DNA from: Udeniomyces pyricola
Taxonomy: Eukaryota > Basidiomycota > Tremellomycetes > Cystofilobasidiales > Mrakiaceae
Assembly (NCBI GenBank): GCA_039545295.1
Contig: BCIK01000018.1
Span: forward strand, 532,918 to 596,917
Reading direction: 5' to 3'
Length of the DNA stretch: 64,000 nucleotides
Shown: one piece after another, positions 13,329-26,170 of the stretch
How positions within the stretch are numbered: the first letter of the stretch is position 1
Layout of the letters: the number at the start of each line of letters is the position of its first letter
Program-made: the position numbers and the translations under genes
The notes under the pieces: generated by a model
Told to the model about the DNA's origin: nothing
Database searches by the model: none
Seen by the model: the letters and a program-made list of their open reading frames with translations, nothing else

Positions 13329-13484
13329 TCTTGTTGATTCAGATGTGTTGTGTGAGGTTATGGTGACTTGGGCGTTTCATGTGTAGTTGGGTCGAGATTG
13401 AGTTGTGTTTGAACGGAAAAATGTATATATATGAAAGACATGATAGATTCATCAAAGCTCCTCCTCCACCTCGAATCCAACCTC

Positions 13485-16400
13485 TCACTCGGCGACCTTG
13501 CGCTTCTTCCTCGCCGAACCATCCTGGCCATCTCCTCCCCCTGCACTGGCCTCACCAGCTCCAGCCGAAACACCTCCTTCTCCCGTTGCCGCTTTAGCAG
13601 CTGCCTGCCTCAATCTCTCCTTCTTACCAACTCGCTTCTTCTTCTCGACCTTCTCCCCGTTAGCCCCAGTACCCTTGTTATCCCACCTCTTCTTCTTACC
13701 TTCCTCCTCGGGTTCCTCACCCCACTTCCTTCCTTTGAGCTTCTTCTTGAGCTCCCACAGTCGCTTGTCACGACCGACCCGACCGGCTCCGGCTCCACCG
13801 TCGGCTCGGAACGCGGCGTACTGCTTGACGCCGAGGAAAGAGTTGAGCTCGGCATCGGTCGCCATCAGGATTTCGGCTGGCGTCAGGCCGTACGATTGCG
13901 GAACCGTCTTCGTGTAGTGGAATCGAGTTGGGAGATCGCCGATCTGAAGGGGGGGGGGGGGGGGGGGGGGGGGGCATCAAGGAAGGAGGATGGGAAAAGC
14001 GTGATCGACAATTAAAAAAATATTGAAAGAAAGGAAGGGGAAGGCGCATAAGTTTTGGCCTCCAATGCTAGCACGAAAGAAAGCAATGAAAAGAAGAAAG
14101 AAAGAAAAAGAAAAAAAAAGAAACAAGAAACACGAAGTAGCTTGTTGGGAAAAGCAAATAGATCAAGACTTACCATGTCTTCGTGATCAAGACCATAGTA
14201 CTCATCCAAAAGTTCCTCGGCTTTGCGCTTCCTCTCCTCCTCCGTACCCTGGAACGGCTCCAAAGCAGCCACATCGCCCTCGACCTGCTCCGATTTCTCC
14301 AAGACATCGTCCTCGGCGGTCGCTGTGCCTTTGCCCTTCTTGTCCTTCTTCTTGTCCTTCTTTTTGTCTTTCTTCTTCTTGGATGAAGATGCGGTCGAGG
14401 GATCTTCGTCCATGGCGTCGGCATCCTAATGCAAGAAGCACATCAAAACCAAACCAAACAATACATATCGCATGAGCTTGATACAAGCCGCATCGAATCA
14501 GAACATTGATGATGAAAACGATGAAAGAACAGAGACGCACCATGTTGATAGGACCTTCCCAATCCTCGTCCATGCCCCCTTCTTCCTCGTCCATGAGACC
14601 GTCGACGTATGTTTCGTCCATGCCATCATCGCCTTCAAAGTCGAAGCCTGCAGCGATACTTTCGTCACCGTAGCCCTCCATGCCTCCGTCCTCGTCGTCC
14701 CAAGTAGGCTTCTCCCCATCCTGCAAGCACAGTGAAGAACAAGGATTGAAATGAAAGAAGAACAATGGACCGTTGAGTTCAACGATCATTGTGCATATCG
14801 GAATCAAATCGCCTCGATTCGCCCTAGCTCCCGGTTGATTGTCCACGATGGGTCGATGGCGACGACATTTGGCACTAAAACTTACGAGATCGTCATAGTC
14901 GTTTCCACTCTCAAAGAGAGCCGCAATCTTGGCATCGTGAGCGTCCGGGTCGAAGTCGGCGTCGAGATCGAGGTCGTCGAGGCTGAGGACTGTCGCGAAC
15001 AAAAGAAATCGGTTTCAGGCGGTTGATGCGAAAGAGACCGAATACCACAGAGAAAGACAATGCAGTCCTTGGTGGAGGTAATTCATCGAGACTACAACGA
15101 GAGAAGGAAACACGACCGACCCTTGCCATCCTTGCCCACGCCGAGCTGAGCGAGCTTCTTGTCGAGCTCCTTGCGCTTTTCGTTCTTAAGCTTCTTGCGT
15201 TCCTCTTCCTTCTGGAGCTTCTCCTCGGCCTTGCGGATCCTACGGGCCTCTCGGGCTTCCTTTCGGGACGTGTCGGCACGTCGAGCGAGGGCGGGTAGGT
15301 CTCGAGGGTGTGTTGGGATGTTGGCAGCGTCACTTGACGAACCCGAAGAGTGAGCAAGGCAGGCAGTAAAAAAAAGCACACGAAAAGCATCAGTCACGCC
15401 CATCACATGTCGTGGATCAACTCTGAGAAGCTGGAAATGGCCATAGAAGTCACAACGAAGAAAGCAGGAAGAAAGATAGAGGGACTCAGGGGAAAGGAAC
15501 GTACGGCTCTTCGAATCGGAAGTTGTATCGTGTCTCAAACTCATCGGCTTTATCATCGAACCCATCGTCCTCGACATCATCGAGTCCGTTCTCGTCAGCA
15601 GAAAGATCCGAGTTGTCTTCCTTCTTTTTGGACTTCTTGGCTTTCTTGGGGGCAGTGATCTCGTCGTAGGAGGGGACGTGCTCGGCAGATCGATCGATCC
15701 AACCACGGTTGAGGATGTACCTAAGAGGAGGGTAGGAACGAGCGGTGAAAACATGACGGAAGGATTGGTAAGAAAAGGGTGTCAATCCAAATGGATATCT
15801 CCTGTGTGCAGCGGTCGGCTCACGCACATGCACGATAAAAGGAGAGGGAGCGAGACCATGGGGAAAAAACAATATAAAATGAATAAATAAAAACGTACTC
15901 GAGCAAGAACTCTTCGTCTTTCTGCTTCTTCTCCTCTTCGGTCATGGGCTTGATTTCCTTCTTCTTCCTCTTGGTCCTCTTCCTCTTCTTTTTCTCCCCT
16001 TCTCCGGCCTCGGTCTCTTCGTCATCGGCTCCCTTCTCAGACCCATCATCCTGATCGGCCTGGTTATCCTCCTGATCTTCCCCTTTCACCTCGGATCCCG
16101 CAGCGCCGAGGCCAAGGGCTTCCCTGATTCCAGCCTCTCCACCGCCCGAGCCCAGCAAAAATGCTCGATACTCTTCGTCCTCCATGTCCTCATCGATCCC
16201 CCCAACGTCTTTCTTGACAAAGAGCCCACCACTCTCATCATCGCCTGCCTCGCCAATGTCAACGGAGAATGCGTTGAGGGTCTCCTTTCGGAGAGCCTCC
16301 TGCTCCTCGGCAAACGTCGGCAAAGGAGCTGAGGAACCCTCGGTGTAAGCGGACGTGTTGGCACCATCGAGAAGGGCTTGACGTTGGAAGTCTGCGAGAA

Positions 16401-16962
16401 GGAGAGGTCTCGTCGCTTTGTTCCTAGGTTTAGAAGCGAGGCTTGGCAGCTTGCTGTTGGAAGCCATCAACGCGGCCGTCTCCTCTGATGAACGCCGACG
16501 CGATGAGTGGTAGGGTATGCATAAGTAGGGTGAGCATAACCCTTTATGATAAGTCTGACGGAATACGTGACCTGACTGGGGATGTGAGAGGGCGATCCAA
16601 GGTGTACGGACCTTGAAACACGTTCCGACCGCTCTCAACGCCCTCGCCTCGTCGAATTCGGCTGAGAGTTCGAAGGATAGCGGCGTCCATAACAGGCGTG
16701 AGTTCCTCTCCATCCTCGTCTTCGGTTTCGTCATCGGAAGAGGAAGCGTTGGAGTCGTCGTCCGAGTCGGACGAAGTCTTGCCTGAGAGACGAACGGACA
16801 TGCGGTGAGGGAGCAACGGCAGCAGGTCAGTCAGCCGGTGGTCATTCTCGCCACGGCGAGGGAGGGGGGAACTCAGCCGATCGACATACGCTTCGCAGCT
16901 ACGGGGATAGCGTTGGCATTGAATTTTTGGTTGTTGTTCCGGAAAGCGGCGGCGGCACTCAT
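13485..16962 (-). CDS. KRI1: ribosome biogenesis protein KRI1
   Basis: Nucleolar protein needed for 40S subunit production. Nine exons (minus): 16890-16962, 16612-16782, 16484-15899, 15505-15720, 15121-15332, 14886-14989, 14541-14720, 14174-14425, 13485-13943; all phases close. Family hallmarks are LTPVMDAAILRTLSRIRRG near the N-terminus, YILNRGWIDRSAEHVPSY in the middle, and the C-terminal Kri1 domain with LPTRFHYTKTVPQSYGLTP and DAELNSFLGVKQYAAFR. Between these lie long acidic (Asp/Glu) blocks and Lys-rich blocks (KKKKDKKKDKKKDKKGKG), then a basic tail ending RKKRKVAE. The charged low-complexity pattern is usual for this family. Intron 8 contains a run of 26 G (C on the coding strand). Convergent with the gene ending at 13328. 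Confidence 0.92.
13949..13974 (-). repeat. poly(C) on the coding strand, 26 bases, in KRI1 intron 8
   Basis: G26 on the plus strand, starting 6 bases from the first base of the last KRI1 exon (13943). On the coding strand it is C26 directly before the CAG acceptor, an all-C polypyrimidine tract. Confidence 0.95.
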
Positions 16963-18000
16963 GGCTCGGGGTGGGGGGCGTGAGGAGACAGTCAAGGGAG
17001 TCGGTTGGTCGGCCACCACTCGTTGGAATACGCATATCCGACAACCCATCCATCCACCCACCATGCACCAAATTCGAGTCCCAACTCAGCCTCAGCGCGT
17101 CTCCTTGACGACGGTTGCGTAACCAATGGGAGTTTTCTTCCTGATCCATCTGGCAACAATGCCTCCCGTTCGTTATATTTCCAGCTACAGTGTAGTATTG
17201 CCATCAACCCACCATCATCCGCTCCATATAGCCTTGTCCTTCTCTTCGCCTTCCCTTCAGCTTGCCCTCAGTCAATTCAACCCACTCCTCCAGCTATTTC
17301 GTCTCATTTCGACTTCTAACGTGAGCCCCTAGTTCTGGATTCTTTTTCCACTTCGCTTGCACACACACACCCCTTCTCTCCCTTGCGCCCTTGCCCTGAT
17401 GTACCGAACACCGAAAGGGTTCGACAAAACATGTTAGACTACCTAATCACATTGAGGATTCCTTCCTATCTGAGCTTTTCCCCTACTTGATCCACTCGCC
17501 ATTCAAACGTCTTTCATAAACGTCACTAGCCGTCATCCACTTGACGGACTTGCTTGCTGACTCTTGTTTTCTTCTTTCCTCCTTCTGCCTTGGTTCTCTG
17601 CCCATGATTTCCGGCCCCCTCGATAGCGTTTCTGTGCTCATCGATCAGACCACCTTTCTTTCCCTTTTTTTTTTTTGCTTTGTCCGTCGCGCTCGACTTC
17701 TATGCTTCAGCTATCACATGATTGTTACATGACTGTCTGGTCTCTTGAAGAGGCATTTTTCGCCCGCCCATCCACGTACTATACAAAAACAACAAGCATT
17801 CATCGACCTAGACTACTATTGTACAGCAAATAAGAGAGAAATGAAACAAAGAAAGGGCCAGAGCGATAAACAAAGGATAGAAAACAACACACATCCGAAT
17901 TAGGTCGCAAACAGCAAGTTCAAGGTTCTTGGATACACGCGCCATCAAGAGGAGGCGGACGTCGTTGGTTCAACGTTCCCATCAACACCTTCTTGGGCTT
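16963..18000. other. intergenic: KRI1 upstream region and 3' side of the next minus gene
   Basis: About 1 kb. The half next to KRI1 should hold its promoter. The plus strand is T/C-rich (for example T11 at ~17668). Short frames exist on both strands but none has splice or family support. Confidence 0.5.
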
Positions 18001-19353
18001 TCAGTCCATGACGGGACCGAGGGCGAACGAAGAAGGGCCCTTGTCGACGGTATGATCAGGAAGCATGCCACTCGGTCGCCTACGCTCCTTGTCCATCCAA
18101 CCGGCAACTCGCTCCTGATACTCTCGCTCCTTCTGCTCTTCCTCCTCCGCCTCGTTCGTCGCCCGTCTCGTCAACAAAGGCAGCTTGGTCTCCGAGTCGC
18201 CTCGCCTTCTCGCCGCCCGGGCTTGAGCCTCGAGGAGTGCCTCGATCCGTTCGCGTTCCTGACGCTCCTTTTGCTTGATCCGGTGGTTTTCGCGTCGAAC
18301 CTCGGCGGCAGCGGCGATTTCTTCGGGGGTGAGCGTCGCCGTCGTTGGCGCACCGTAGGTAGAGCCTCGACGCTCGGCTGGGATCGGGATCTGACAAGCC
18401 GAGTTGCCACCAGCATGATTGAATCGATCATGCTGTGAGAGCTTGCGCGTCGGTCGGGGAGGGGATTGGGTCATGATGGGTGGTGGTGAGGATGGCGCAG
18501 CGGCAGCGGCAGCGGGGATGATTTGATGGGGGTTAGTGGTGGACGAGGATAGAGGAGGAGAAGGCAAGCCACGGGAAGAGCTAAAGGAGAACGTGTTGAG
18601 GAAGCTGTGTCGTCGATTGGAAGGCTCGGATGAAAGGTTCGGTTTGATGTCGAGGGATGGGGTGGTTTTGGTAGGCCGGGTAGGCGACGAGATTGATGAA
18701 CGGTGACGGCCGGTCGCGGTCCCGGTCGCGGTCGTGGTTGGAGGAGGAGATGAAGGTGAGCCAACCGCTCCGACAGCGGCGAGAGCCGGCGAGGCTGATT
18801 GAGGGGTGATAGATGCACCAAAAGGGATGGAACCCTCCTCGTCCGAATGAGCATCTAGGTGGACGAGGGGACGTCGGACGGACATCCTTCGGGGGCCAAG
18901 ATCAGTGCTGGCGTTGGTGGTGGGAGGGAAGGCCGCAGAGGCCGATCCAGGGCCAGCGATCGACGCGATCTCGTCGCGTCCGGTTCTCGGCTCGGACGCG
19001 CCGGAAGCATTGGCGGCGTGAACCACCGGCCGTCGATCAGAGTTAACGGATGGCGCGATGGTAACCCAAGAGGGCTTGGATTGGGCAGGCGAGGAGAATG
19101 TCTTTGGTGAGGGTTTAGTATTAGGATGACCGTTCTTGATGGCGGGGGTCGAAGAGGAGGAAGACAAGCTAGCGGAGAGGCGTCTGAAGATGCTGGGCTT
19201 TGGCTGCTTCTGAGCGGAGCCAAGGTAGTCTGCAAAGGAGGAGACTCGACGCTCGATCGTTGGTGGAGGGTGGGTTGGGGAGATCATGGGTGTGGTGTAT
19301 GAAGTATGGGTGGGTGATGGTGGATGGTGGGGGTGTACGATGGATGCGACCAT
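18001..19353 (-). CDS. unrecognised Ser/Pro-rich, coiled-coil protein
   Basis: Single exon, 450 residues, not recognised. The start at 19353 was chosen because it lies in a GCCACCATGG context; an in-frame start at about 19434 is also possible. The first ~300 residues are Ser/Pro/Thr-rich and probably disordered, with basic-Ser clusters such as ERRVSSFADYLGSA and IFRRLSASLSSSSS that look like kinase sites. From about residue 350 there is a highly charged helix (VRRENHRIKQKERQERERIE onward) predicted as coiled coil, then a second acidic/basic helix and a short tail ending GPVMD. No enzyme motif or membrane segment is visible. The layout resembles fungal regulatory or scaffold proteins, but no function can be assigned. 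Confidence 0.7.
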   Translation of the reverse strand: MVASIVHPHHPPSPTHTSYTTPMISPTHPPPTIERRVSSFADYLGSAQKQPKPSIFRRLSASLSSSSSTPAIKNGHPNTKPSPKTFSSPAQSKPSWVTIAPSVNSDRRPVVHAANASGASEPRTGRDEIASIAGPGSASAAFPPTTNASTDLGPRRMSVRRPLVHLDAHSDEEGSIPFGASITPQSASPALAAVGAVGSPSSPPPTTTATGTATGRHRSSISSPTRPTKTTPSLDIKPNLSSEPSNRRHSFLNTFSFSSSRGLPSPPLSSSTTNPHQIIPAAAAAAPSSPPPIMTQSPPRPTRKLSQHDRFNHAGGNSACQIPIPAERRGSTYGAPTTATLTPEEIAAAAEVRRENHRIKQKERQERERIEALLEAQARAARRRGDSETKLPLLTRRATNEAEEEEQKEREYQERVAGWMDKERRRPSGMLPDHTVDKGPSSFALGPVMD

Positions 19354-20447
19354 GGTGGCAAAGACATGTGAGGATGGGCAGAAGACCGGCCGAAAGCAAG
19401 ACATCAAAGACAAGACAAGATGCATCGAATTCACTCCGTCTCACTTCTAACCGATCACTCGATTCCATCAATTCTCCCTCACGCCGCCAAACAAGCTTTG
19501 ATTCCAGACCGCTTCTCTGGACTTTAATTAACCCTTCGAGCTTCAGCTCCGGCTAGACGTTACACATGATCATGATCATGATCATTTTGCTGCATTCCGC
19601 GGGCATACCAAATATAATCAATCCGTCTAGTCACCATCTAAGTTCCAATTTCCAAGTTCCAGGCTGTTTGTTGAATCGAATCGTCCGCAACTATTCAACT
19701 CGGTCCTCCATGTGATGGTCTGGCCTGGTACTTGGTGCACTTAGTGTCTGTGTAGACACTTATATCCGAGAGTCACATATCATCCATCACATGACTTTGG
19801 TTACCATCGACTGGTACTATTGGCGCGACCAAAGATCATATTCGATCAAGAACTAGCGAAAGCCGAAAGCCGAAACCTCAGTTCGGCCTGGCAACAGCGA
19901 CCAGGCCACTTTGTACGTTCCGGTCCGACTTACCCTCCCGACATCACGCGTACGCGAACCGTAGTGCCGTCTGCAAGCTCCATTCAGAGGTACCTTCTTT
20001 GGACTGCAGTCGACTGGGAAGGTAGACAAACACCATCTGACCTCCAGACATCGAAACATCCAGAGCTTCATGAGCATGGCCACTATGCACCAAGGTACTA
20101 CGGCTAGAGTACTGCTTGGGAAAAAAATGCTGAGACCAGTACACATATCGATATATTCTTTGGACGTCGATCAGTAAGTTAGTAACGACCAAGTGGCCAA
20201 TCACGCGATTGATATGTACAATCATTCATCCACAGTATGACCCTCGTTCCTGCCTAAAAAGCGTCGACCCCCTTGCCCCTCTTGAGGCGACCTTTCCACC
20301 CATGCCTGCAACCACTGACACGGCTTCGACAACTCCCATCCTCTCCGCTATGTACATTCGCTGCATCTCCGCTCCTCTCTGCACTTGACTCTGCGCAACA
20401 CCCTGATCACGGTCCCCATCCTTCCCTCCGTAGTCACATTGCTAGCT
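19354..20447. other. intergenic between two minus-strand genes
   Basis: 1.1 kb covering the upstream side of the gene ending at 18001 and the 3' side of CHO2. A 20-base palindrome made of ATGATC units lies at 19566-19585. No coding exon is supported. Confidence 0.5.
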
Positions 20448-23400
20448 TCAAGCTCCTCCACTACCATCCCGTCCTCCCTTTCCCTCGCTTGTCCCACTGA
20501 CACTCCTCACAATCCCCCTTCGTCCTTCCTTACCCCCACCTCCCATACCAGCCGTACCGGCGTCCCTTCCGAGAATTCGTCTCGTATCTGCAATCTTGAT
20601 GGCGAGTTCGCCCACATTGGGCTCGGCCAGGATCACGTCCGTAACGAACTCGACATCGAACGCCTCGCGGATGCCGGCGACCATACGTTTGCTTTGCTCG
20701 AGAGACATGATGATAAAGTCGTCCTCGTCACGATCCGGGCTGTCAAACGATTGCGAGGGGGAGAGCTTTGGAGGCGTGGGCAAAGGCGAACCGTGTTCGG
20801 ATGCTGTCGCCGTGAGAGGGAACGAAGGAGTGACAGGGGTAAGAAGAGATCGGGCCGAGATAGGAACGAGAGCTGGGTCCGAATCGAGAGCGAGCGTGAC
20901 AATTCGGGTCAAGATGGAGTGAATCGAATCAACCGAGATTGGATCGCTGGGTCGAGGAACAAAGATCTCGATGGGCGCGAATCGGGCCATGACGTTGTGT
21001 TTACCTGCCAGATTATAGCCAAAGCAGAGTAGGCATCAGTTGGCGATACTGCTCGGTCGGAGCTGACTCAAGAAAGAAAAAAAAGAAAGAAAGAAAAAAA
21101 AAAAGAAGAAAAAAAAAAAGAAAAAAAAAAACTCACCATCGTGATGCAACCTGAGTTCATATCGGCCAGTCTGCCAAGGGAGCGCATCCCCCTTGAGGAC
21201 GGCTTTACCTTGAGCAAACTCTCCCTCAATCTCGCTGAATTTCCCATCCGCAATGTTCTTGGCAGGCGTCGGAACATCACCATCAAACTCGTCTTCATAG
21301 AGAGCAGTCCATTTGCCGACAGAGGAGATACGAGTCACAAGCTGAGATTTGCAAGCTGGATTTGAACCGATGCGAACGTTTATCAGTTACGAAATGAGCA
21401 CTAGACAGTTGACGTTAATACAGATCATGAAGCACGAATCACGTACCTCCAAGTCGGTAAATACCAATCCAATCCTTTCGCCTGATGTGAGTAACCAGAA
21501 TGGAAAGAGAAAAGACAGTACAAGGGCCCAGGAGAAACATGAGAAACGTGTGAATGCACTGCCCAATGACGGAACCACCGATCAAAGAGACTTACGAATG
21601 AGTCTTGGGAGCTTCCCAAGCGATCTCGATTGGCTCTCCAATGTGGAACCGAGTCGGCTGTTCTTGGCCCTCGACCTCGATGGTCGGAACAGGGATAGCC
21701 GTGGTGGCAGCCGAAGGAAGGACCTTGATTTTGTACTGAGAGCAATCGATGGCGGAGACATTCGCAACCCGACTGCGAGAGCACAACAAAGCATCGAAGT
21801 GGGTAGAGATCAGAGGACCGACTTAAGGAGGTGAGAATCTGACCGGCAAAGGCAGATACACACGTGATGACAAGCTTCTCCCGCGACTGCTGGAGCAGGA
21901 ACTTGGTGTCTTGAACAACTTCAGAAATTCGAGGGCGGGCTGATGCAGGATTGACAAGAAGCAGGAATGTCAGTGATGAGCCTTGGCCCCGTAACCCAAA
22001 TCCATGGACACGAACTGAGCACATCTTGACGCACCATTCTCGAGGAAATCCTCAACGTTCCGGTGGATCTTTTGGTCGACCTGATCGATTCTACCCTTGA
22101 CCTAAGAAAATTGATACATCAGCTTGGATCAACGGCAAGGAGGCGGACGGAGGAAAGGCGAGCATCAAGGCAAACTCACTTCCTGCACAACTCGCTTAAG
22201 ATCCTTGGACTCGAAGCGTTTCGCGTTGGACGAGACGACGTTCTTAAAGGTCTTGGTCAAGCCGGCGTCTTTGCGAACGGCATCACCGTAGATCTTTCGC
22301 ATGTGGGGACTGTTTTGTCATCGATGCATGTCAGCCCATACGCCCCCAGCATCTTGATCTCAGAAGCGTCACGCAAGTATACGTGCAGAGAACTCACCCC
22401 TCGACCTGGCTGAGGAACCACCAATGACTAAGGGAACTGAAGATGGCAAGCCCAAAGACAAGCTTGCTACCAGAAATCAACGCAAGACCGAAGAGAGCCG
22501 CTCCCGACATGAGGCGCTCCGGGTTGTTGAGGAACCGATAGATGCCGGTGTAAGCAAGCTGGGGCGGGTATCGCTCGAGAAGGAAAAAGTCGGAGTAAAG
22601 CCAGCCAAAGTCACCGAGGACCTCGTAGGTGGACAAGGCGGTCCAGACATGGAGAGCGATAAGCATGCATCCGAGAGTGTGCCTGAGAAGCTGGCCTCCA
22701 ACCGTCCAGTCTGAGGGGATGGTGTAGGTCTTCCAAGCGAGACTCGTGAATGAGACTACGAAGGAAATGGACCAGAGAGATATGAGCTGAGTGCTACCGG
22801 GCGAGGTATGACAAGGCCATAAGACCACGAACCATAAGTCATGACAAGACTGAGGTTGTACACAACCTTCCAATTGTTGAAGGCTTCCTCAACGGCACCT
22901 TCCTCGCCTCCAGGGTAGTGGTAATGTTTGACGAAGTGTCGGACAAGCCATCGCTCTTTGCTCTGCTTGTCGAGAAGCGTTCCGAGACCGAATGAGTGGA
23001 ACGCTCGCCACGCAAGAGCGTGGGCCACATGAGCCGCGAGGAGCCAGGATGGGGAGAGAGGAGAAGTCAAGGCGGAGAGTAGAGCGTATGTAATGAGGAG
23101 AAGCAAAGAAAGATCGGCAGCTCTGTAGATTTATATAGCCAACGATGAGTGAGAGTTTGCTCAGACAGATTGGATGTGAATCCACGAAGAATCTAAAGGA
23201 CACCCTGATCTTTGAACGCACCGGAAAATGTCAAAATTCTTGAGAATGACAAAGTCTCGTCGGAAGTAGCGATGGTGAAGATCGTGAATGGTCGCCGACT
23301 TGGATCGCGTTCGAGTCTCCCTGCTGGAACCTGCACTCATGAAGCTGTCTGATCGAGAGCTCGCCTGGGGCCGGCTTGAGTACGAGGTAGAAGGCAGGTC

Positions 23401-25494
23401 AACGAGGTCATCGTCGAGCTCGGTATCCGTAGCGGTCTCTCCTGTTTAGTGAGGCAGGATAAATCATGAGCTCGAGTCGAGTACATGCGCACAGAAGGAG
23501 ATATAAACACTCTCACCCTCGGTAGCACCAGGCGTTTCGATCATCTCCACATCGAGGGCGGAGGAGTCGGTCTCGCCCGAAACTGAGGACGAAGAGGTGG
23601 AATAATCCTGCACAAGAGGCACTCGAGATGCCAAGGGCTTCTTCTCGCCGTAAACCCGCTCGATATCTGCCAAGGACGCGTGATCGTGAGTCATTTAAGC
23701 AACCCAAAGAAGGCAATGATGGGTTGTTTTGGATGATGGAAGAGACTAACGAGGGTTCTCAAACCAGAGCAAGAACCCGAATTGAGCGATGTGGGCAAGG
23801 ATCGAGACAAAGAGGACCGTGTACCTGGCGAGCGATGATGCAGCAAGTCAGCATTTTGATAGCATACATGGTCGGTGGCTGACGAATACGTGTGACTCAC
23901 GAAGCAACGACGATGGAGAGTCCGTAGAATCCAGCGTAACCGACCGAGTACATCTGTCAAGTTCAGAAAAGACTTTCCGTGTCAGCACCTGACTCAACGA
24001 GGCCCGTAGAAGAGGACGGGCATCGCCGCATGACGTACCGGATGAGGAGCAACCTCGTAGACACCATCAAAGACAAGATCTTTCTTCAGCAGGATGGAGT
24101 AGAAGGCGTCTCCCCAGTACCTGTGATACAATAAGGAAGTTAGTCCACATGTCTTGCTGATGCATACATCGGGTTGGGACTGAAGCTTACCAGGCGTAGT
24201 CCTTGACAACTCGGTGAGCGTCGACCTGATGTAGAAACGAAGAGAGCCTTGAGAACAATTCCGTCGTATACAAGACAGATGGGTCTGGAGTATATTACTC
24301 ACTTTGACCCAGACGTTGAAAGCGATCAAGGTCCATCCACCGGCCCATCGAAGGATATGAAGGGGAACAGATTGGTTGGCGGGGAATGTGAGGAAGGACC
24401 AGGCAAACAGGGAGTACGAGACGAAGTCGTTGAGGAGAATGACATCGACAACCTGCATCACAATCCCCAACAAGGCAGTCAGCTTCGTGTGGAATAACTC
24501 TTACTAGAGGCGTTCCAGAGTATACTCACCTGTCGGAAGAGCAACCAGACGGTGAACTCGACCGGAGCGTCCTCGAAGACGTAGCCATCTCCAATCTTGC
24601 CCTCAAGCTCCTTCTTGCACCACTTGGCGATGAGCGGACGCTTGTTGGCATCAAGCCATCCGCGTCGAACAACCTCGCGAACGATGTAACGCTTGGTAGA
24701 CTGCTTGCGGAGAATCCAGCCGAGGCCGACGTTGTAGGCCAGTCGAAAGACGGCAAACAAAACGAGAAAAACAATTCGGGACCATCTCAAGGGGAGGACA
24801 AGAAACAATAGGCTGGAATGGAGATGTGACGGTTCGGTCCAGTCAGAAATCAGCCTTGGACTCCCTATCCGATACACGTGCACATTGCACGAATGGAATG
24901 TAGAGCGGAAAGTGAAGTCTCAAACATGCCCCAGCGGCGGGCGAATCCCGAGAATTAGGGCAGAGATCTTGAGATTGCCAACCGGCGCACGTACCATTGG
25001 GCCCCAAGCATGACGAGCGTCAGGATATCGAGCGAACTCTTTCGGGACGAAGGTGAGGCGAGATGATGGATAAACGAATGCGTGGGAGGCACGATGAAGG
25101 CTACAAGGTAGGCGGACAAACATCATCACACGACAGCAAGAGGTGAGGCGGGGTAGTATGAAGAAAAGGGCAAGAAAGCGTGAGCTGGCATGTTCGTGCC
25201 GGTAATCCTCCCCAATAATGGTGCGATAAGGGTCTCCCGTGCGGGCTTACCTTTGCCGTCGGGTGTCTTGCCCCAGAGAATATCGTCATCCTCTGGAACA
25301 GGCGAGATTGCGGTTGCGGTAGGCGTCGTAGATTCGGAGGGGGTCTTTGATCCAGGGCGAGCAAAGGCAAGGTCATCGCCTGCAGCTTGATCAAGGGTCG
25401 GCAAGTCGTCCGAAGGCGTAGCGAAGGCGGTTGACTTGCGATTTCGCATGGACTGAGGAGAGGTGTTTGTGAACTGGGTGAATTTTTGGTCCAT
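20448..25494 (-). CDS. CHO2: phosphatidylethanolamine N-methyltransferase
   Basis: ER integral membrane enzyme that carries out the first SAM-dependent methylation of phosphatidylethanolamine on the way to phosphatidylcholine. Nineteen exons, ~1,101 residues (minus): 25251-25494, 24995-25100, 24530-24812, 24303-24452, 24191-24225, 24039-24120, 23901-23953, 23751-23824, 23517-23666, 23222-23441, 22833-23122, 22398-22755, 22180-22309, 22035-22101, 21864-21939, 21596-21772, 21447-21481, 21137-21355, 20448-21004. All phases close. Hallmarks: WGKTPDGK near the N-terminus, repeated membrane helices in two homologous halves, WYWGDAFYSILLKKDLVFDG, then WTVGGQLLRHTLGCMLIALH and YTGIYRFLNNPERLMSGAA in the second half, and a soluble C-terminus with the YELRLHHDGKHNVMARF motif. 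A Ser-rich linker (exons 9-10) joins the halves. An in-frame ATG at about 25527 is an alternative start. Confidence 0.93.
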
Positions 25495-26170
25495 GGGAGG
25501 AGGCTGGAGGAGGTCTGGAAAGACCATGGGTGATAAGAACGCTATGGGACCGACGGAAGGGTTGCAGGGGGTGAGGGAGCGAACGAGAAAGACAAAAGTC
25601 AAAGTCAAAGGCGATTGATTGATTAGTCGTGGCAGGGGAAGCTGCAAGTGATGGCGCTTGCCGCGTCTCTTCTCCGCATTTCTTACGTTTAGTTTTCCGT
25701 CGCCGGATATATATCGCATATGCCCCTGATTTCCCCCAGGTTTTCTTTTTCAATTCGTCTCTCATTAGACTTATTCAATGATTCGCCGTGTTGGGAATTC
25801 AGATTTCATCAAAATCCAAACCTGCGACCATATATATCCCCTGTCTACTCTATATATATATGTATATTTGGATCATGTATCTACTATTGTCAAGCATCGA
25901 CTAGTACATCCATATTGCATGAGCCTCAATCAAAGACAGAGTCGATCTAGCTTCGACGTTCGACAACAACTTCAGGGTCATTGACATCCATGTTCATCAT
26001 TCATAAAGTAATATAGAAACGCCCGCGCACAAAGCAAGCCAAGAAAACGCCCAAGCCAGTGACTACAACCAAACCAATTACTATTTAGTATATATCTACC
26101 CTACGTCTCACTTCTCGCGCCCCGTCGAACTGCTCCGTCCTCCCACACACAATCCTATCAAATCCACTCC
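25495..26170. other. intergenic: CHO2 promoter side / bZIP gene 3' side
   Basis: 676 bases. AT-rich TATATA stretches at 25850-25870 and 26085-26095. No coding exon is supported. An inositol/choline-type control element would be expected for CHO2, but none was identified with confidence. Confidence 0.45.

Noticed and set aside
21341..21360. GGTTCAAATCC box (minus strand) near 21350
   Set aside because: It spans a CHO2 intron/exon border and is explained by the acceptor and the coding sequence; no A box accompanies it.
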